From contig NW_019774414.1 of the NCBI RefSeq assembly GCF_001039355.2, positions 77,715-141,714 of the forward strand: a DNA stretch of 64,000 nt, in the 5' to 3' direction. Origin of the DNA: Lingula anatina (Eukaryota > Brachiopoda > Lingulata > Lingulida > Lingulidae). Under the pieces are notes generated by a model. It had not been told where the DNA came from, made no database searches, and saw nothing but the letters and a program-made list of their open reading frames with translations. The position numbers were made by a program, and so were the translations under genes. Every line of letters begins with the position of its first letter. Positions within the stretch are counted from its first letter, which is position 1. Shown here piece after piece: positions 1 through 11,587 of the stretch.

Positions 1-90
1 ATCCCGCGGCGTAATTACTGGCAGTGCGAGCCAGTTACTATAAGTTACTTTAAGTAACTGGCTCGCACTAACAGTAATTACGCCGCGGGA
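1..90. repeat. 90-bp fold-back (MITE-like) element
   Basis: The first 90 bases form an almost perfect palindrome. The outer 20 bases at each end (ATCCCGCGGCGTAATTACTG and its reverse complement) match exactly. After a 2-base mismatch the next 18 bases (beginning AGTGCGAGCCAGTTACT) also match, leaving a short AT-rich centre. The size and structure suit a miniature inverted-repeat element. The left flank is outside the window, so no target duplication can be checked. No second copy was seen here. Confidence 0.75.
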
Positions 91-948
91 TATTCAGGGC
101 ACAGACCATGATCATAAGATACCGCGAATAGAAAATAGATTTTTAGAAAATAGACTTTCCATGTGAACGAAGCCTTACTGATCAATATTATATTTCTATA
201 CCTCACTACCCCTTTGTGATTCACATATAAGTAGCTAAAAATACCCCCAAAAGCAAACAGTTTACATTCATCCTGCTCATATCTGAGGGGTCACCATAAT
301 TTATAGATCACGCATGAACAACAGGTAAATCTCTTCAAAAAAAAAAAGAGGCATTGAAATAGCCTTACACAATACCTGGTGAACCCAGCAACAAACATTA
401 TAAATAAAACAACAAACTAATCGATGAAACGATGCTACTTCATGCTACATAAGTTTTTTTGTCAGCAAACTGTAAATATTTTATCAGTAAAACAGAGAAC
501 GCTGAACAATAAGGCTAAAGCTTGCCTTTTTGATTCTGTGTATAAACTGGCTGAATATAATATGAAACATGAACACTATAGGTTAGCAAAGATAGAATCA
601 CATTTTTTTTGTAAAATAGGGCCCAGACTCATGTTATTCAACTTGGACTACATATCAGCTATAAACGCATCAGGTCACCATCACTATAAGAAGAAAAAAG
701 TGAATATTACTACAGTCTTTCAGCCTACGAGTCCTTCTCAAGGACCTACTAGGATGAATCTCTTGGTTCTCAGAAATGGTGGATATATAGTAACTGACCA
801 AATTTACAAGGTTATACTGGCTTCAACATGACTATTTGGATTATTCACAGTTGGTTATTAAGATATATCAATACACAATTGCCAGAGACATATAATCAAA
901 TTTGGTCGTTAGAATTACACAACAGACTCAATGTAATTCCTACACTAA
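91..948. other. intergenic, no gene recognised
   Basis: AT-rich sequence. One open frame of 135 codons lies on the + strand at 424-831. It has no recognisable domain, signal peptide or splice context and is probably chance, although an unrecognised terminal exon cannot be excluded. Confidence 0.5.
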
Positions 949-1173
949 GGGTGCATTCCCAGAGATTTTGATCTATCCAGAGATTTAGATTTAGATCGAC
1001 CTAACTCCCTAGGGATTCGTGCTTAATTGCAGTCAGCCAAGTGCGCACCTTAGTTAATTACCCCCTTACAGCTTGTAGTAGGCAGGACGGACATTTAAGC
1101 GGGATTATCTGACAGTAATCTAGTGAGACTCCCCGCGGGGATAGATCGATCTAAAAGCTCTGGGAATACGCCT
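949..1173. mobile_element. PIF/Harbinger-like MITE, copy 1
   Basis: A 225-bp element with inverted ends GGGTGCATTCCC and AGGCGTATTCCC (right end read inward), followed inside by GATCTATCC / GGGGATAGATCGATCT. It is flanked by TAA on both sides (946-948 and 1174-1176), fitting the TWA target duplication of PIF/Harbinger elements. It is the inverted relative of the copy at 25072-25286, sharing the CCCGCGGGGA block and the core AAGCTGTA...GGTAATTAAC. There is no coding capacity. Confidence 0.75.
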
Positions 1174-1176
1174 TAA

Positions 1177-2670
1177 GTCCTCATCTGTGTATGCAGAGTG
1201 CTTGAACTCTGCTGCCAGGACTCTCGCCGAAGTTACAATCAGCTTAACTGCATAAAACCTTTCCTGCTTTTCTGTTTTCGAGGAAGCTGATTTCGCTAAG
1301 AAAGAATCTCCGCAGAGTTGGGTGGATCCACATAGATCAATGTGTATATATGTAAATATGGGAATGGGGCCACAGAGATAAATGATAATTTAAGTTATAA
1401 ATACTAGTACTAGTAAGGTAACGAGTCATACAGAGTCGAAAAACAAAATTATTTGTCACAAGAATGTTATTCACTTTTATTAACCATCCTGATGCTGTCA
1501 CCAATTGTTTATCAGTGATTAATGAGTTACGATCGCCAATTTATACAAATTAGTTTCATTTAAAAGTCCTAATTAAAATACTAGGTGACACAAATGTCAT
1601 TCCAGAAATAAATGCAACAGAAAATGCCCAGGTAAAAATTGGATAGAATTTATACCATATTCTAGAACACTTAAATTTTTTTCACAATAATCACAGCACA
1701 ACATGCGTGCTGTTTCCATCATAGATGTCCTTCAAGGTCTTTACCTGACAGTCTTTATATTGAACACAAAGCCACTCAGTCAGCAAGCTAGGCATATTGC
1801 AGCCTCTTTAGCCATTACGTAATCTTTGCTTACAGTATATTGTATTATTTATGTACAAACATGGGTCTGGATAATGTAATCAATTCCCTGTTATGAGCTT
1901 ATGATGGACATAGCAACGGAGAGTGGACTAAAGCTTGTTGTAGAGACATCGTTTGATCATTTAACTGTGCTAAATAAGTAGAAAAAATATATATATTGAA
2001 TTGTATTCTAATAATTCATCATCCACAAGTATATATAAATTCAAAGAGCATCCTAAGATAAGGTGTGTTAGATCATTTTAAGATACCAATTAACAAGCTC
2101 TATTAAAAATGACTTTAAAAAAAAAAAAAAAAAAAAAAAACTTATGAAAACTGTATTCTTATATTAGCACAATAATATGTCTGAACCATGCCAAAGCTAG
2201 ACAGAACAACCCTGAGTGTAAATATTTTGAAATGTGTCCTCCTTCTTTCTACCAGACAGTAAACATGTCTCTGTTATAAACTTTTAAATGAATAAGCAAG
2301 GAAGAGGGTGAAAAGAAGGAATAATATCATTAGTTTAAAGAACTTCTGTAACTGCCTAGTACACACTAAAATCCCCTTGAAAATCCTTCCGGTGAAATTC
2401 TTCACTACACTATACATCCATCATTTACAGGTTTGGATATAAATTTTTGTTAAGACAGGGTCAAAGATAAATAAATATGCTTTAAGAAGGCTATCTGTTT
2501 TTCTATTGTCCCTGTTGAGTATGGTCATATTGATATACCAAAGGTCGATAAATAATTCTATCACTTAATCAGTTGATAATTTGATTCATATTCTTCATTC
2601 TATATATTGGTGAAAAAATTTGGGTGACTCTTGGTATCATCTTGGTATCATGTCATGCTACAGACAATTG

Positions 2671-2703
<33 letters not shown>

Positions 2704-2784
2704 CTTCTTAATTCCTTTGTAAAATTTCTTTTATCCTACTCTAAATATAATATAACTACACAAGTCAGTTAATTTAGGTCACAC
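1177..2784. other. intergenic, AT-rich, no gene
   Basis: No gene seen. It contains an A24 tract at 2117-2140 and a (TA)n microsatellite at about 2672-2698. Confidence 0.6.
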
Positions 2785-3045
2785 ATGCAGTTGAGAATAT
2801 TGTAACTTTTTTGGGGAAATACCTGAGCGAGTGCTCTACCACAGAGCTATCGAGTCTACCCCAGCCAGTTACTGCACCCCCACCCCCTGCCCGCCCCCAA
2901 ACAATGCCAAAAGACAGTCTACCACGCCCTACATCGCTGTCACCATTGTAACGTTTGGGGGAAATGCTCGACACGTCCGGGGATCGAACAGGGACGCTAG
3001 CTGACTGTTAGTGCAAGTGCTCTAGATTTCAACGGGCTATTATCA
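2785..3045 (-). repeat. tRNA-derived SINE-like repeat, two diverged units
   Basis: Read on the minus strand, the first unit has a B-box-like GTTCGATCC (2989-2981) in a T-arm-like setting, after TAGAGCACTTGCAC. The second unit carries a good A-box, TAGCTCTGTGGTAGAGC (2849-2833). Both units end in a related GGTATTTCCCC / GCATTTCCCCC followed by AACGTTACAA / AAGTTACAAT. This suggests a degenerate dimer of tRNA-derived units rather than a functional tRNA gene, since no complete cloverleaf could be drawn. Confidence 0.5.
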
Positions 3046-3433
3046 AACCACTATAAATTATTGCACAATCTCGGCATTTTAGGAATTTTGTCAGTTAGCC
3101 ACGCATGAAAAGAGAAGACAGTTTGTCCAAATGCTTTGCAATTAAGGACAAAATAAGTGAATTTTTTTTTTCGAGAAAATACCTCCTGTGTACCTTATGT
3201 TATGTTATGGAAACACTGCTGTAAAGGAACCGCCCGTTTCTAAAAGTAAACAAAAGGTTAACTGCACTGCTTCTTACTTAAACGCTATTTAACGTGCGCT
3301 TAATGGCATGAGATCAACGACTTTACCTGCTTACACTTACTCTCACGATGTTATAAAATTCACCGAGATAACAAATGGCAGAAATCCCTGTAAAATCTCG
3401 GCGTCCTTCTTTAGAACGTTTGTGTCTGCCTCC

Positions 3434-3493
3434 AACCAATCGACACAAGATGGCGGAAGTACGGGCTGAAGAGTTTCTGCGATTTTGATTGGC
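3434..3493. promoter_or_regulatory. promoter-like cluster: CCAAT, YY1/ETS composite, inverted CCAAT
   Basis: CCAAT is at 3435-3439. AAGATGGCGGAAGT, a joined YY1 (AAGATGGCGG) and ETS (CGGAAGT) site, is at 3447-3460. ATTGG (inverted CCAAT) lies at about 3488. In animals this composite marks TATA-less housekeeping promoters close to the start site. The ATG inside it opens only a 12-codon frame, and no downstream gene was recognised on either strand, so the transcript it would drive is unknown. Confidence 0.4.
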
Positions 3494-3891
3494 TGGCCTG
3501 TCTATACTCTTTCAATCAAGTGTCCGTTTCAATCTAGCATGGAGTATGGCTATTTCGCAATATCCGTTACTAACTTTCGCAATAAGCACACAATGGATCA
3601 TGTTTGCACAACAAAACTGACCCATTCTTATCTTGAAGGGAACAATCTATGTGCAGCTCGACAACAAATGTGGAAACTGGTTTTTAAAATATCGTAGGTT
3701 GATGCCAGTTCTTGAAATCGGTTTGTAAGTTGGGGCGTGTCCGGTAGGAAATAGGCCTATATTACAACCATTTTGAAGACGTTTGATAACACAGGCCCCA
3801 TCTCTATTTATATGGAATTTAAACGGCATTTATGTATAAACGAGCGAATTTTGACAGTTTTTCCATAAAGAATGATCTAAAAAATAATTTT

Positions 3892-3920
3892 GAGAGAGAG
3901 AGAGAGAGCAAGAGAGAGGA
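3892..3920. repeat. (GA)n microsatellite
   Basis: Interrupted GAGA tract just left of the 167-bp MITE. Confidence 0.8.
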
Positions 3921-3955
3921 AAACCATAGTAGGCTACTGATAGGCCTACGTCTAG

Positions 3956-4122
3956 CAGGGGCGGATTTAGGCCGTCTTCTGGGTCTTCCAGAAGACGGTC
4001 AGATTTTCAAGTTTACATTGACGGGTATTTTTTTTTTCTGTCGGAAGACGGTCAAAAATGGAGGACGGATCAACAAAGATAATTTGGAAGACTGTCAGAA
4101 AATATCTCTGAATCCGCCCCTG
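3956..4122. mobile_element. 167-bp CAGGGGCGGAT MITE, copy 1
   Basis: Ends are CAGGGGCGGAT and, inverted, ATCCGCCCCTG. The element is flanked by a perfect 5-bp duplication TCTAG (3951-3955 and 4123-4127). Inside are GTCTTCTGG...CCAGAAGAC hairpins. A second copy of exactly the same length lies at 63274-63440 in the opposite orientation with its own 5-bp duplication. Superfamily not assigned. Confidence 0.88.
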
Positions 4123-4127
4123 TCTAG

Positions 4128-7100
4128 GCCTACTAAATGTTTTTAACTTTAAAAATTTCCTATCCCAACTTCACTCGCTCAGGTCCCATCTCGGAGATAT
4201 CATGTACAAATCTAAATATACATACATACATACATGTAAACCGGTACCAGTAGGCCTAGTACAGCTAGCGTAGGCTAGCATGTTACCTGTAAACTACATG
4301 TAGGTTAGCCTACACTGTGCACCAGTACACTACTTCATAAATATCTTAAGCATTCACAAAATGGAATGTATACGTAACATTAAGACGTTACACCTCATAA
4401 CCGTTGTAATTTTCCGTTTTTTTCTGAAGTGTTTCAAATATTCAACCGTTATTCTATTTATTTGATTATCCCTGGGCCTACTTAATCTTCTGCACAGTGT
4501 TTTATTACACTGAGACCTACCTTTGGTAAATTATGTTTAGTCCTTTTGTAATCTTGTTTGCTTGTAGCTCTTTATTTGTGACAGATGCGTTTGGTAATCT
4601 GTAGTTGCATGTCAAAGTCCATCATTTTATACTCCGGCCACAAGTGCGTGCGTGCGTGCGTGTGTGCGTGCGTTGGAGGAAGGAGGGACAGAAAAAGACC
4701 CCAATACTTGGCGCTCTGGACCCGTCTATACATGATTGCATGTAAGATTGCCCTGGTGTTGAAGCACATAAATCAGTTTAATCTTTTTGTCTTAATGGTT
4801 GATTTTATTTCTCAGTAGCAGTGCTCAGTTAAATAAAATGTAGCTTCAGATAATATTTCAAATGATAGATAGTATTTCAAAATGTGCTAGTTGAGCCCCA
4901 GTCTCAACCAAACAGCAATCTGCATCATGCGGTTCAAAGCTTCAAATATATAGCAAAAATGTAAATTTTTCATTAAAATAAAATCCACTTGAAAAATTCA
5001 ACACCTAACACCATTGCCAAGGCTTAGCATAGCCAAGACACCTTAACTGTCCTTAAGACTGTAAAAAACCTGTTTTTGAGTTCTAAGTTTTCTAGTTTTT
5101 GAGTCTCAACCGTTTCACAGAAGGATTTTCCATAAATAGTGGTTTTCATTTGTGATAAATTGTAAACTTCCGGAAAGAGGCTACGCTTTTTATCGTTGTT
5201 ATTGATATTAATTGGCTATTAACCGGTAAAACGAGCATTCTATGGATTCTTTATTCTAGTAGGCGGTGGGGGCAACCATTGAATAAGAAAACAAACAAAT
5301 AAATAAATACCTAAAAAGATAGAATAAGTAAAATACACGAGTAACAAGAGTCAGAGAGGGGATTACGGAAAATTTAATTATTTGCAGTTAGACATCGGTT
5401 GGTTGAGCCCAGTGTCTGTCAATACCCAGAGAAGTGGCCACTGGCCTTTTGGTCCCCTCCTGCCGACGGTTAAGACTGACGTTGCTGAAAAAAGGAGTGG
5501 AGGAAGGTGGGGTATAGGGGGAGGGCTTCCTTATGTTTCCCCAGCTCCTACACCTATGTACAGATACTATCGTCTGCCGGTGTAACGTGACGGAGAGTCC
5601 CCAATGATAGAGAGTCTGCTTCCCATTCATTTGTACTGGTAAGCCTCGCCCCAGGTTTAAACCCTAATCATTATAGCTAAATGGAGGGCGGACTTTCTGT
5701 ATTTCCATGTATTTGTTTATCAGTTTGGTGAATTTAATTGGGATCTTCACTTTATATTTTTCAGTGGACGAGGAAATTTAGACCGAACATTTCTGGACAG
5801 GTACAAAAACAAGAGTAAAATGCACCAAGAAAAGTGCACAGAGCAGCTGCAGTATCCAAAAAAGTTTTCGGTTTAAAAGCTCGTCGGGTATCTGTATTCC
5901 CTTTCGCTAGTTGATAATTATCCTGTTATAAAATACATTTCACTTAAACTTAATAACATCTAGTCTTGTGTGAAAATGCGTTTTTATAAGACGATAAAAT
6001 GATTGATTTAAATTAAAGAAACGTGTTTCTTTATTTGGATATTAATTTATATTTATGTTTACTTTATATATTTACTTTCTTTGAGGGAATGCCTATGATT
6101 CTCATGGAATATGTAAAATTTAAGGCTTATTTGTTACTCAGTAATTTGTGTTTCTGTAGAATTCTGTTAGAGACTGAAACAAAAACACTTGATTGAACTG
6201 AACATTTTCTGTTTCTTCTCGCCGTTTTATAAATCATGCACGGCATGAATGGGATGTCTGTGAATTAGCAACGTGATAAATCTATGTTACGTTCTTCTGT
6301 CATATTCTCTTTTGTTGGCAACTTAGGAATAGATCCATTAGTGGCATACTGTGCATTTTAGATTGAATGCACAACATAAGCGTGGTAGACCTAAATATAG
6401 CAAGAATTCTATTTTCCTAGCGCTTTAAACTCTTTCCCATAAATGACCACGGTATACCATGTCCAAAACCGCTTATATCCAAGACCCCCCAAACAAAGCC
6501 TACATTGTACATATTTAGTTTTTAAGCCACTCTTGGAGGGGAAACAAAGACTGTTGAATTGCATTAGTAATAGAAAAATGAGCATGAATAAGAGTTTATA
6601 CAATTACAATTATTCCAACGGTTTTGGGTAGTGTACTATTTATGTGAAAAGAAACGATCTTATATAAATAAGCAATTAGTCACCATGTTGCGTACTCCCC
6701 TTCTTCACATTTAAAACGCTCATTCCAATCACACGTAGAGTTTTTAATGTTCTGTTTATATTAGTACCTCAATTGGCGAAAAATGATAAAGAATATCACC
6801 AATTAAACAATAATGAAGTTTTAACTATGCTTAGAAATTTGATAAAAAAACTACGCAATCATGTTTGGACTCGTTCCATAGTTTTATTCACCAGTGAAGC
6901 CAATATTTCTAAAAGGGACAGGGTGGGACTCAAATCTCCCGCACCCCGACATCGCATCTGCCTACTGCCACAGGAATTAAACCGTGAACGAAAAGGAACG
7001 TACATAATTTAAGTCAATTGAATTAAAGTCAATCAAATTATTTAAGCTGTATTGGGAGGAAAGTTTGGCAATACTTTTAGATAAAACTTATTGATATAGA

Positions 7101-10100
7101 CACGACAGTACTGGGGAAATTGTTCGATCTCCACGCATTTGTGCGTCTGATTTCGATGTGCTTTTGTTTTTAGTCATAATTTCAGTGCAACTATACAAGA
7201 AACAAGACAAAGTTCCTCTACTGAATACCAGAATGTTGCCAATTTTTCAACACTTTAATGTATTTGACTTTTAAAATATGTTTGTTTTAGGTTGAAATTT
7301 AGTAGCAAGAGAAACAAAACAAAATTCTTTGACTGGAAATAAACAATCCTGCCAACTTGGCAAATCTTTAAAATGTCATTTTTCCAGACCAGTCAATGTC
7401 AGTCTTACGTGCGTCTTAAAAAAGCACTGAGAAAAAGTATCATGTACCATAGGCCTGCCTTTTGATCGCACAGTGTGCAATTATGCCAAGGAGAGGAAAA
7501 ACAAATGACGTAACATTCAATGACCCGTGATTCGGCAATAAAATAACCTGCTTCTTCCCTTAAAACAGTTTGGTGCCCCGACACGCCTTCACCGCCGTGT
7601 AACCCGCACACCGAGCGCTGCCAATTATTGGCAACATCTCGTTCGCACTGTCGAAATCTCGCGGATAATGTCGCGATCTCGGGCATAAAAGGCTGGCAAC
7701 GCGTCAGCTTGCCGTGATTTATAACGCCGTCTACACAGCGCTGTAATGTTACAGACACCTGTTAAAATCGTTTTTGAAATGTCTGCGGTCTGGAATCGCC
7801 GTGAAAAATGCACAAGACGTGAAGTTACCCCACGCTACAGACAACTGTTTTCTTCTAAACAATGAGGACGGGGCCACAAGTGGAAAGCTAACGGAAGCGC
7901 CAGCCATAGACAAGTTTATGTTATATTAGAAATAATATTGAATTAAAGAGACCACAGGAACCGGGGCGGTATATTTTCAAAGAAATGAATCCATGAAAGC
8001 ATTATTTAAGACGCAAGACGATGGATTAATAATTGGCAGATACCAAAAGAAGTAGACAAGATAAGAAGTCATTATTAGCTGATAGCGTTGCTAAGGGGAG
8101 AAAACAGTTATTTGAAAGGTAAGTGATGCGTTTGGGGAAATAAGATTCCCTGGGCGGGTTTTTGTTTCTTAATATAAGATGTGGTATTGTTTAAATGTTT
8201 CTGTTTTAATAAAATCTCTTGAAATAATATGTGGAAAACTGTGTGGTAACACCCCGCTTGTTCCAGACGCAGTAGGGCGATCCAGTGATTGTGACGACGT
8301 GTGTAAATTAAAATCATTCCTATCGCCATATTCAGCTATGAAGATCACAAAAACACACACAGGAGCTATAAATGTCATTTTCCCCTCTTTTTATTAATTT
8401 TGCTACAGTAACATTACTTGTAGCAGAACGGTTGTTTTGTTTATAACCAAGAATGCGAGCAATTTGAAAACAGATTAATCAATAGATGACTCAAAGCACG
8501 TATTTCGAATGTTTCTTTTAATATGTGTCTATGAAAGACGTGGTTTTTAAAATCAAGTTTGATCCCTTGTACTTTCCCCCGATTTGTAGTTTGGCAAAAT
8601 GTGGAGAAACAATTGATCTTCTTCTCAAAGATATTCAGATACAATTAGCATATAACTAAATGTAGTGTACATCTGGTTAAAAATTTCACTATGCTCTGTT
8701 TTACCGCTAATTGCCTTAACAGAAGTAACGGAATCGGCTAGACAGACGTTTAAGGGATAATAAACAAATTTTATGATATTTTCGGGGGACTTTATCTGCA
8801 AGAGGAATGCAGATACAGATATGGGTAGTTTGCCTAAAACAATTGGAGTCAAGGGGCCATTCGAAGAATTCTGACGCTAAAATTAAGTTATTGATTAATT
8901 TAAAAATTAGACCCCTGCGATATCGATAATTCTTTTAAACTGACAATGTATTCCATTTTAAAGTAAAACTAAAATATAAGCAGACATTTTGTACCACATT
9001 CCCGTCCCTGATACATAACACAACAATATAGCCACTTAATAAATAAAATTGACGGTTAGCAAAAAAAAAAAAAAAAAAAAAAAAAAGCTCCTGTTATTGT
9101 AATAAATTCAAGTATTTTGAGATTTATGTACAGTATATAAGTAAGAAGTTACCCTGTAAGGAGACTGTTGGTGGTAGAGAGTCTGGAAGATTCAATTTCA
9201 TTGCTTGCATGACAATTTCAATGGGTTTGTACAGGAACGTGTTTTCATCGGAAAATGGGTAATTGATAGCAACAACGGCGCAGTACATGTAAATATGAAT
9301 AATAGGCGTTATTCCAAGGTTATATTCAATAATCATATTTTTACGTATGCCATATATTTACATGTATTATTATTAACTTTTGCAGCATATCGGTCTGTTT
9401 CCAAATTATAATTTGAAGCGAAGAAAAGGGTGGAAATTCACTGCCCTGCTTATACTACGCATTCGGCTATCTGATTTTCCCCTGGCGGCGAATATGTAAA
9501 GCCATTAAACATTTAAAAGCTAAAAGAGTGAAATACCAGAGTAACAGCAATATTTTTGCGGAAGTTTACTGTTCAGAGAACAATGAATTATGTGGAAATT
9601 GCATGAAAGCGCTTACTGCAAAAGATTGTGTTTCATAAATCAACTTATGTGAATACCTCTAGCACCACAAAAATAGTGCTTAGCTCTCCAGATCTCTCAC
9701 GAACTCACAGGCGTGTGTTCGGGCTTACTGAGCAAGAATCCACTTTCCTTCATTAACTCTTTGTGTGCCGCGATTTTTGAAGTCACAGAAACGTAGCACA
9801 TGGATTGGGAAACCTTAGGGTGGCCGCTTGGTCACGAGAGATTGAATGAACCTCGATTTACGTATACCGAAGTTCGCGAAAGGACATGGATTTTGCTTTT
9901 ATTATTGTACCTATCCAAGATTTTAAATGAAGAAGGTCTAGGAAAAAGGCCTGTCTTTTTTCAATATATTGGCTTGAAAAGAGTTAAAACACTGGTGTAG
10001 GTTAATGTCTTTTTGTTTTGTTTTTAACAAATACGTTTTTGCAAGCAGCTCAAAGAAATAGAAAATATAACTTGGCACGATTTATTTCTGCTGGCCCCTC

Positions 10101-10348
10101 TTCTCTCAGTTATTATTATTTGTAGAATTACGTGAAGTAATGTGCGTGAGCTTTTTTCAGAACAACACTTCAAATTATCAAATCGGTGATATAGAGGGTA
10201 AAATATAGGAGTCCACAACGAAATGTTGTATGCATCCTACTGCAACACACCTCTTTGACTGCCTTTCAAAATTTTTTGAAAAAAAAAATACAAATTATAA
10301 AATGCCGTTAGTTTTAATATCCATTTATCCCATAATGTACACCAAATT

Positions 10349-10392
<44 letters not shown>

Positions 10393-11441
10393 ATTATGCA
10401 CGCCTTCCGTTGAAGTGAACAGGCGGACCGGCCATACATGTAGCAGTTTGCGTAGAAATGTGTTCTTTGAGATTTGAAGTGTTTGCATTCATTGACGAAT
10501 GGCACGATTAAATACTAGTTTCTGTCACAGATCCTTGTAGCTATGTAGCAGTTATAAAATCGGTTGGAGGTCCTTTAGTTTGCCAAATAAGATCAAAAAG
10601 GAAGAAAAAAACCCAATCTTTTTCTTAAAGAGTTCTAAGAAATCTTAAAACGCAGTCGCATCACTTATCTCACTCTGTGCGCAGCTAAAAATAGTCCTAT
10701 TATTACAAAATGAATGTATGGCTCTTGAATATACTCAGGGATCATACAGCTTTTGATTATATGAAGTTTACATTACACCGAGAAAAAAATAATACGACAA
10801 GGTTTATCGAATGTCGCCGATGAATCATAATTTCGAGATTGCGATGGAATAATTGAAGAAGTGCTACTGGGATGTGTCATGTAAATTGAGCGAGAGAACT
10901 TCCGGTTCTGTTGGAAGATTGCCACCCGTGAAATCTTGAGTTCATTGACATTTTGGTGGAACGGTTTTTTTAAATGAGTTATGATTAAATCAACTGTACT
11001 TAAATCTGAAGAATGATGTACCGTTACTACTTCAGCCGACTGCTGAAAAGCCTTTAAAATATTCTAGACAAGTCAGCCCTTCCCTTTTTCTTGGCCTTTT
11101 TTCATAAATAATCATTGCAAATTGGCTTACACCACTCAGTGTACTGTTTGTTCAAATCTGTCAGTTTTGATGCTCTGTGAAATAAGATTTTTGTTATCTC
11201 TTGTGCAAAATTTGTAGAAAAGTAGGCCTAAGGTGTTTCTTATAATGTGTCTGAGCGTATTTTATCTATGACGCATGGCATCTCGACGCTTCTTCATCCT
11301 AACTTCCGGAGACACACCGATGAGGCCTTTTGGCGAATGGTTGAAACGCCATAACTTATATACCCTTATAGATAAAAAAGCAAAAACAGTTAAATCTCTT
11401 TACATTTTCACTCAGTTGTGATGTTCTTTTACAGAACCAAG
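4128..11441. other. intergenic, no gene recognised
   Basis: No supported coding exon was found in 7.3 kb. It holds a (GTGC)n patch near 4648-4670, A26 at 9061-9086 and A42 at 10350-10391 (possible retroelement tails). A GC-richer block at about 7590-7780 has no recognisable protein. Several short open frames on both strands lack any family motif. The 5' flank and any untranslated exon of the NBL1-like gene would lie at the right end. Confidence 0.5.
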
Positions 11442-11548
11442 ATGGCTGCAGTGTTCTTGTTGGTGATGGTGACCACATCTAGCGTCTTTGTAGCAGGACA
11501 GGACGCCCATCCGCCGGTAAGACAACTGTTCAAAGAACTCACGATCAA

Positions 11549-11587
<39 letters not shown>

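Noticed and set aside
424-831. 135-codon open frame on the + strand
   Set aside because: No recognisable family or splice context, in AT-rich DNA; kept only as a remark in the intergenic entry.
2831-2850. A functional tRNA gene
   Set aside because: A-box present, but no complete cloverleaf with a T-arm at the right distance; better explained as a SINE.
7405-7758. 117-codon minus-strand open frame in a GC-richer block
   Set aside because: Composition explains it; no recognisable motif.
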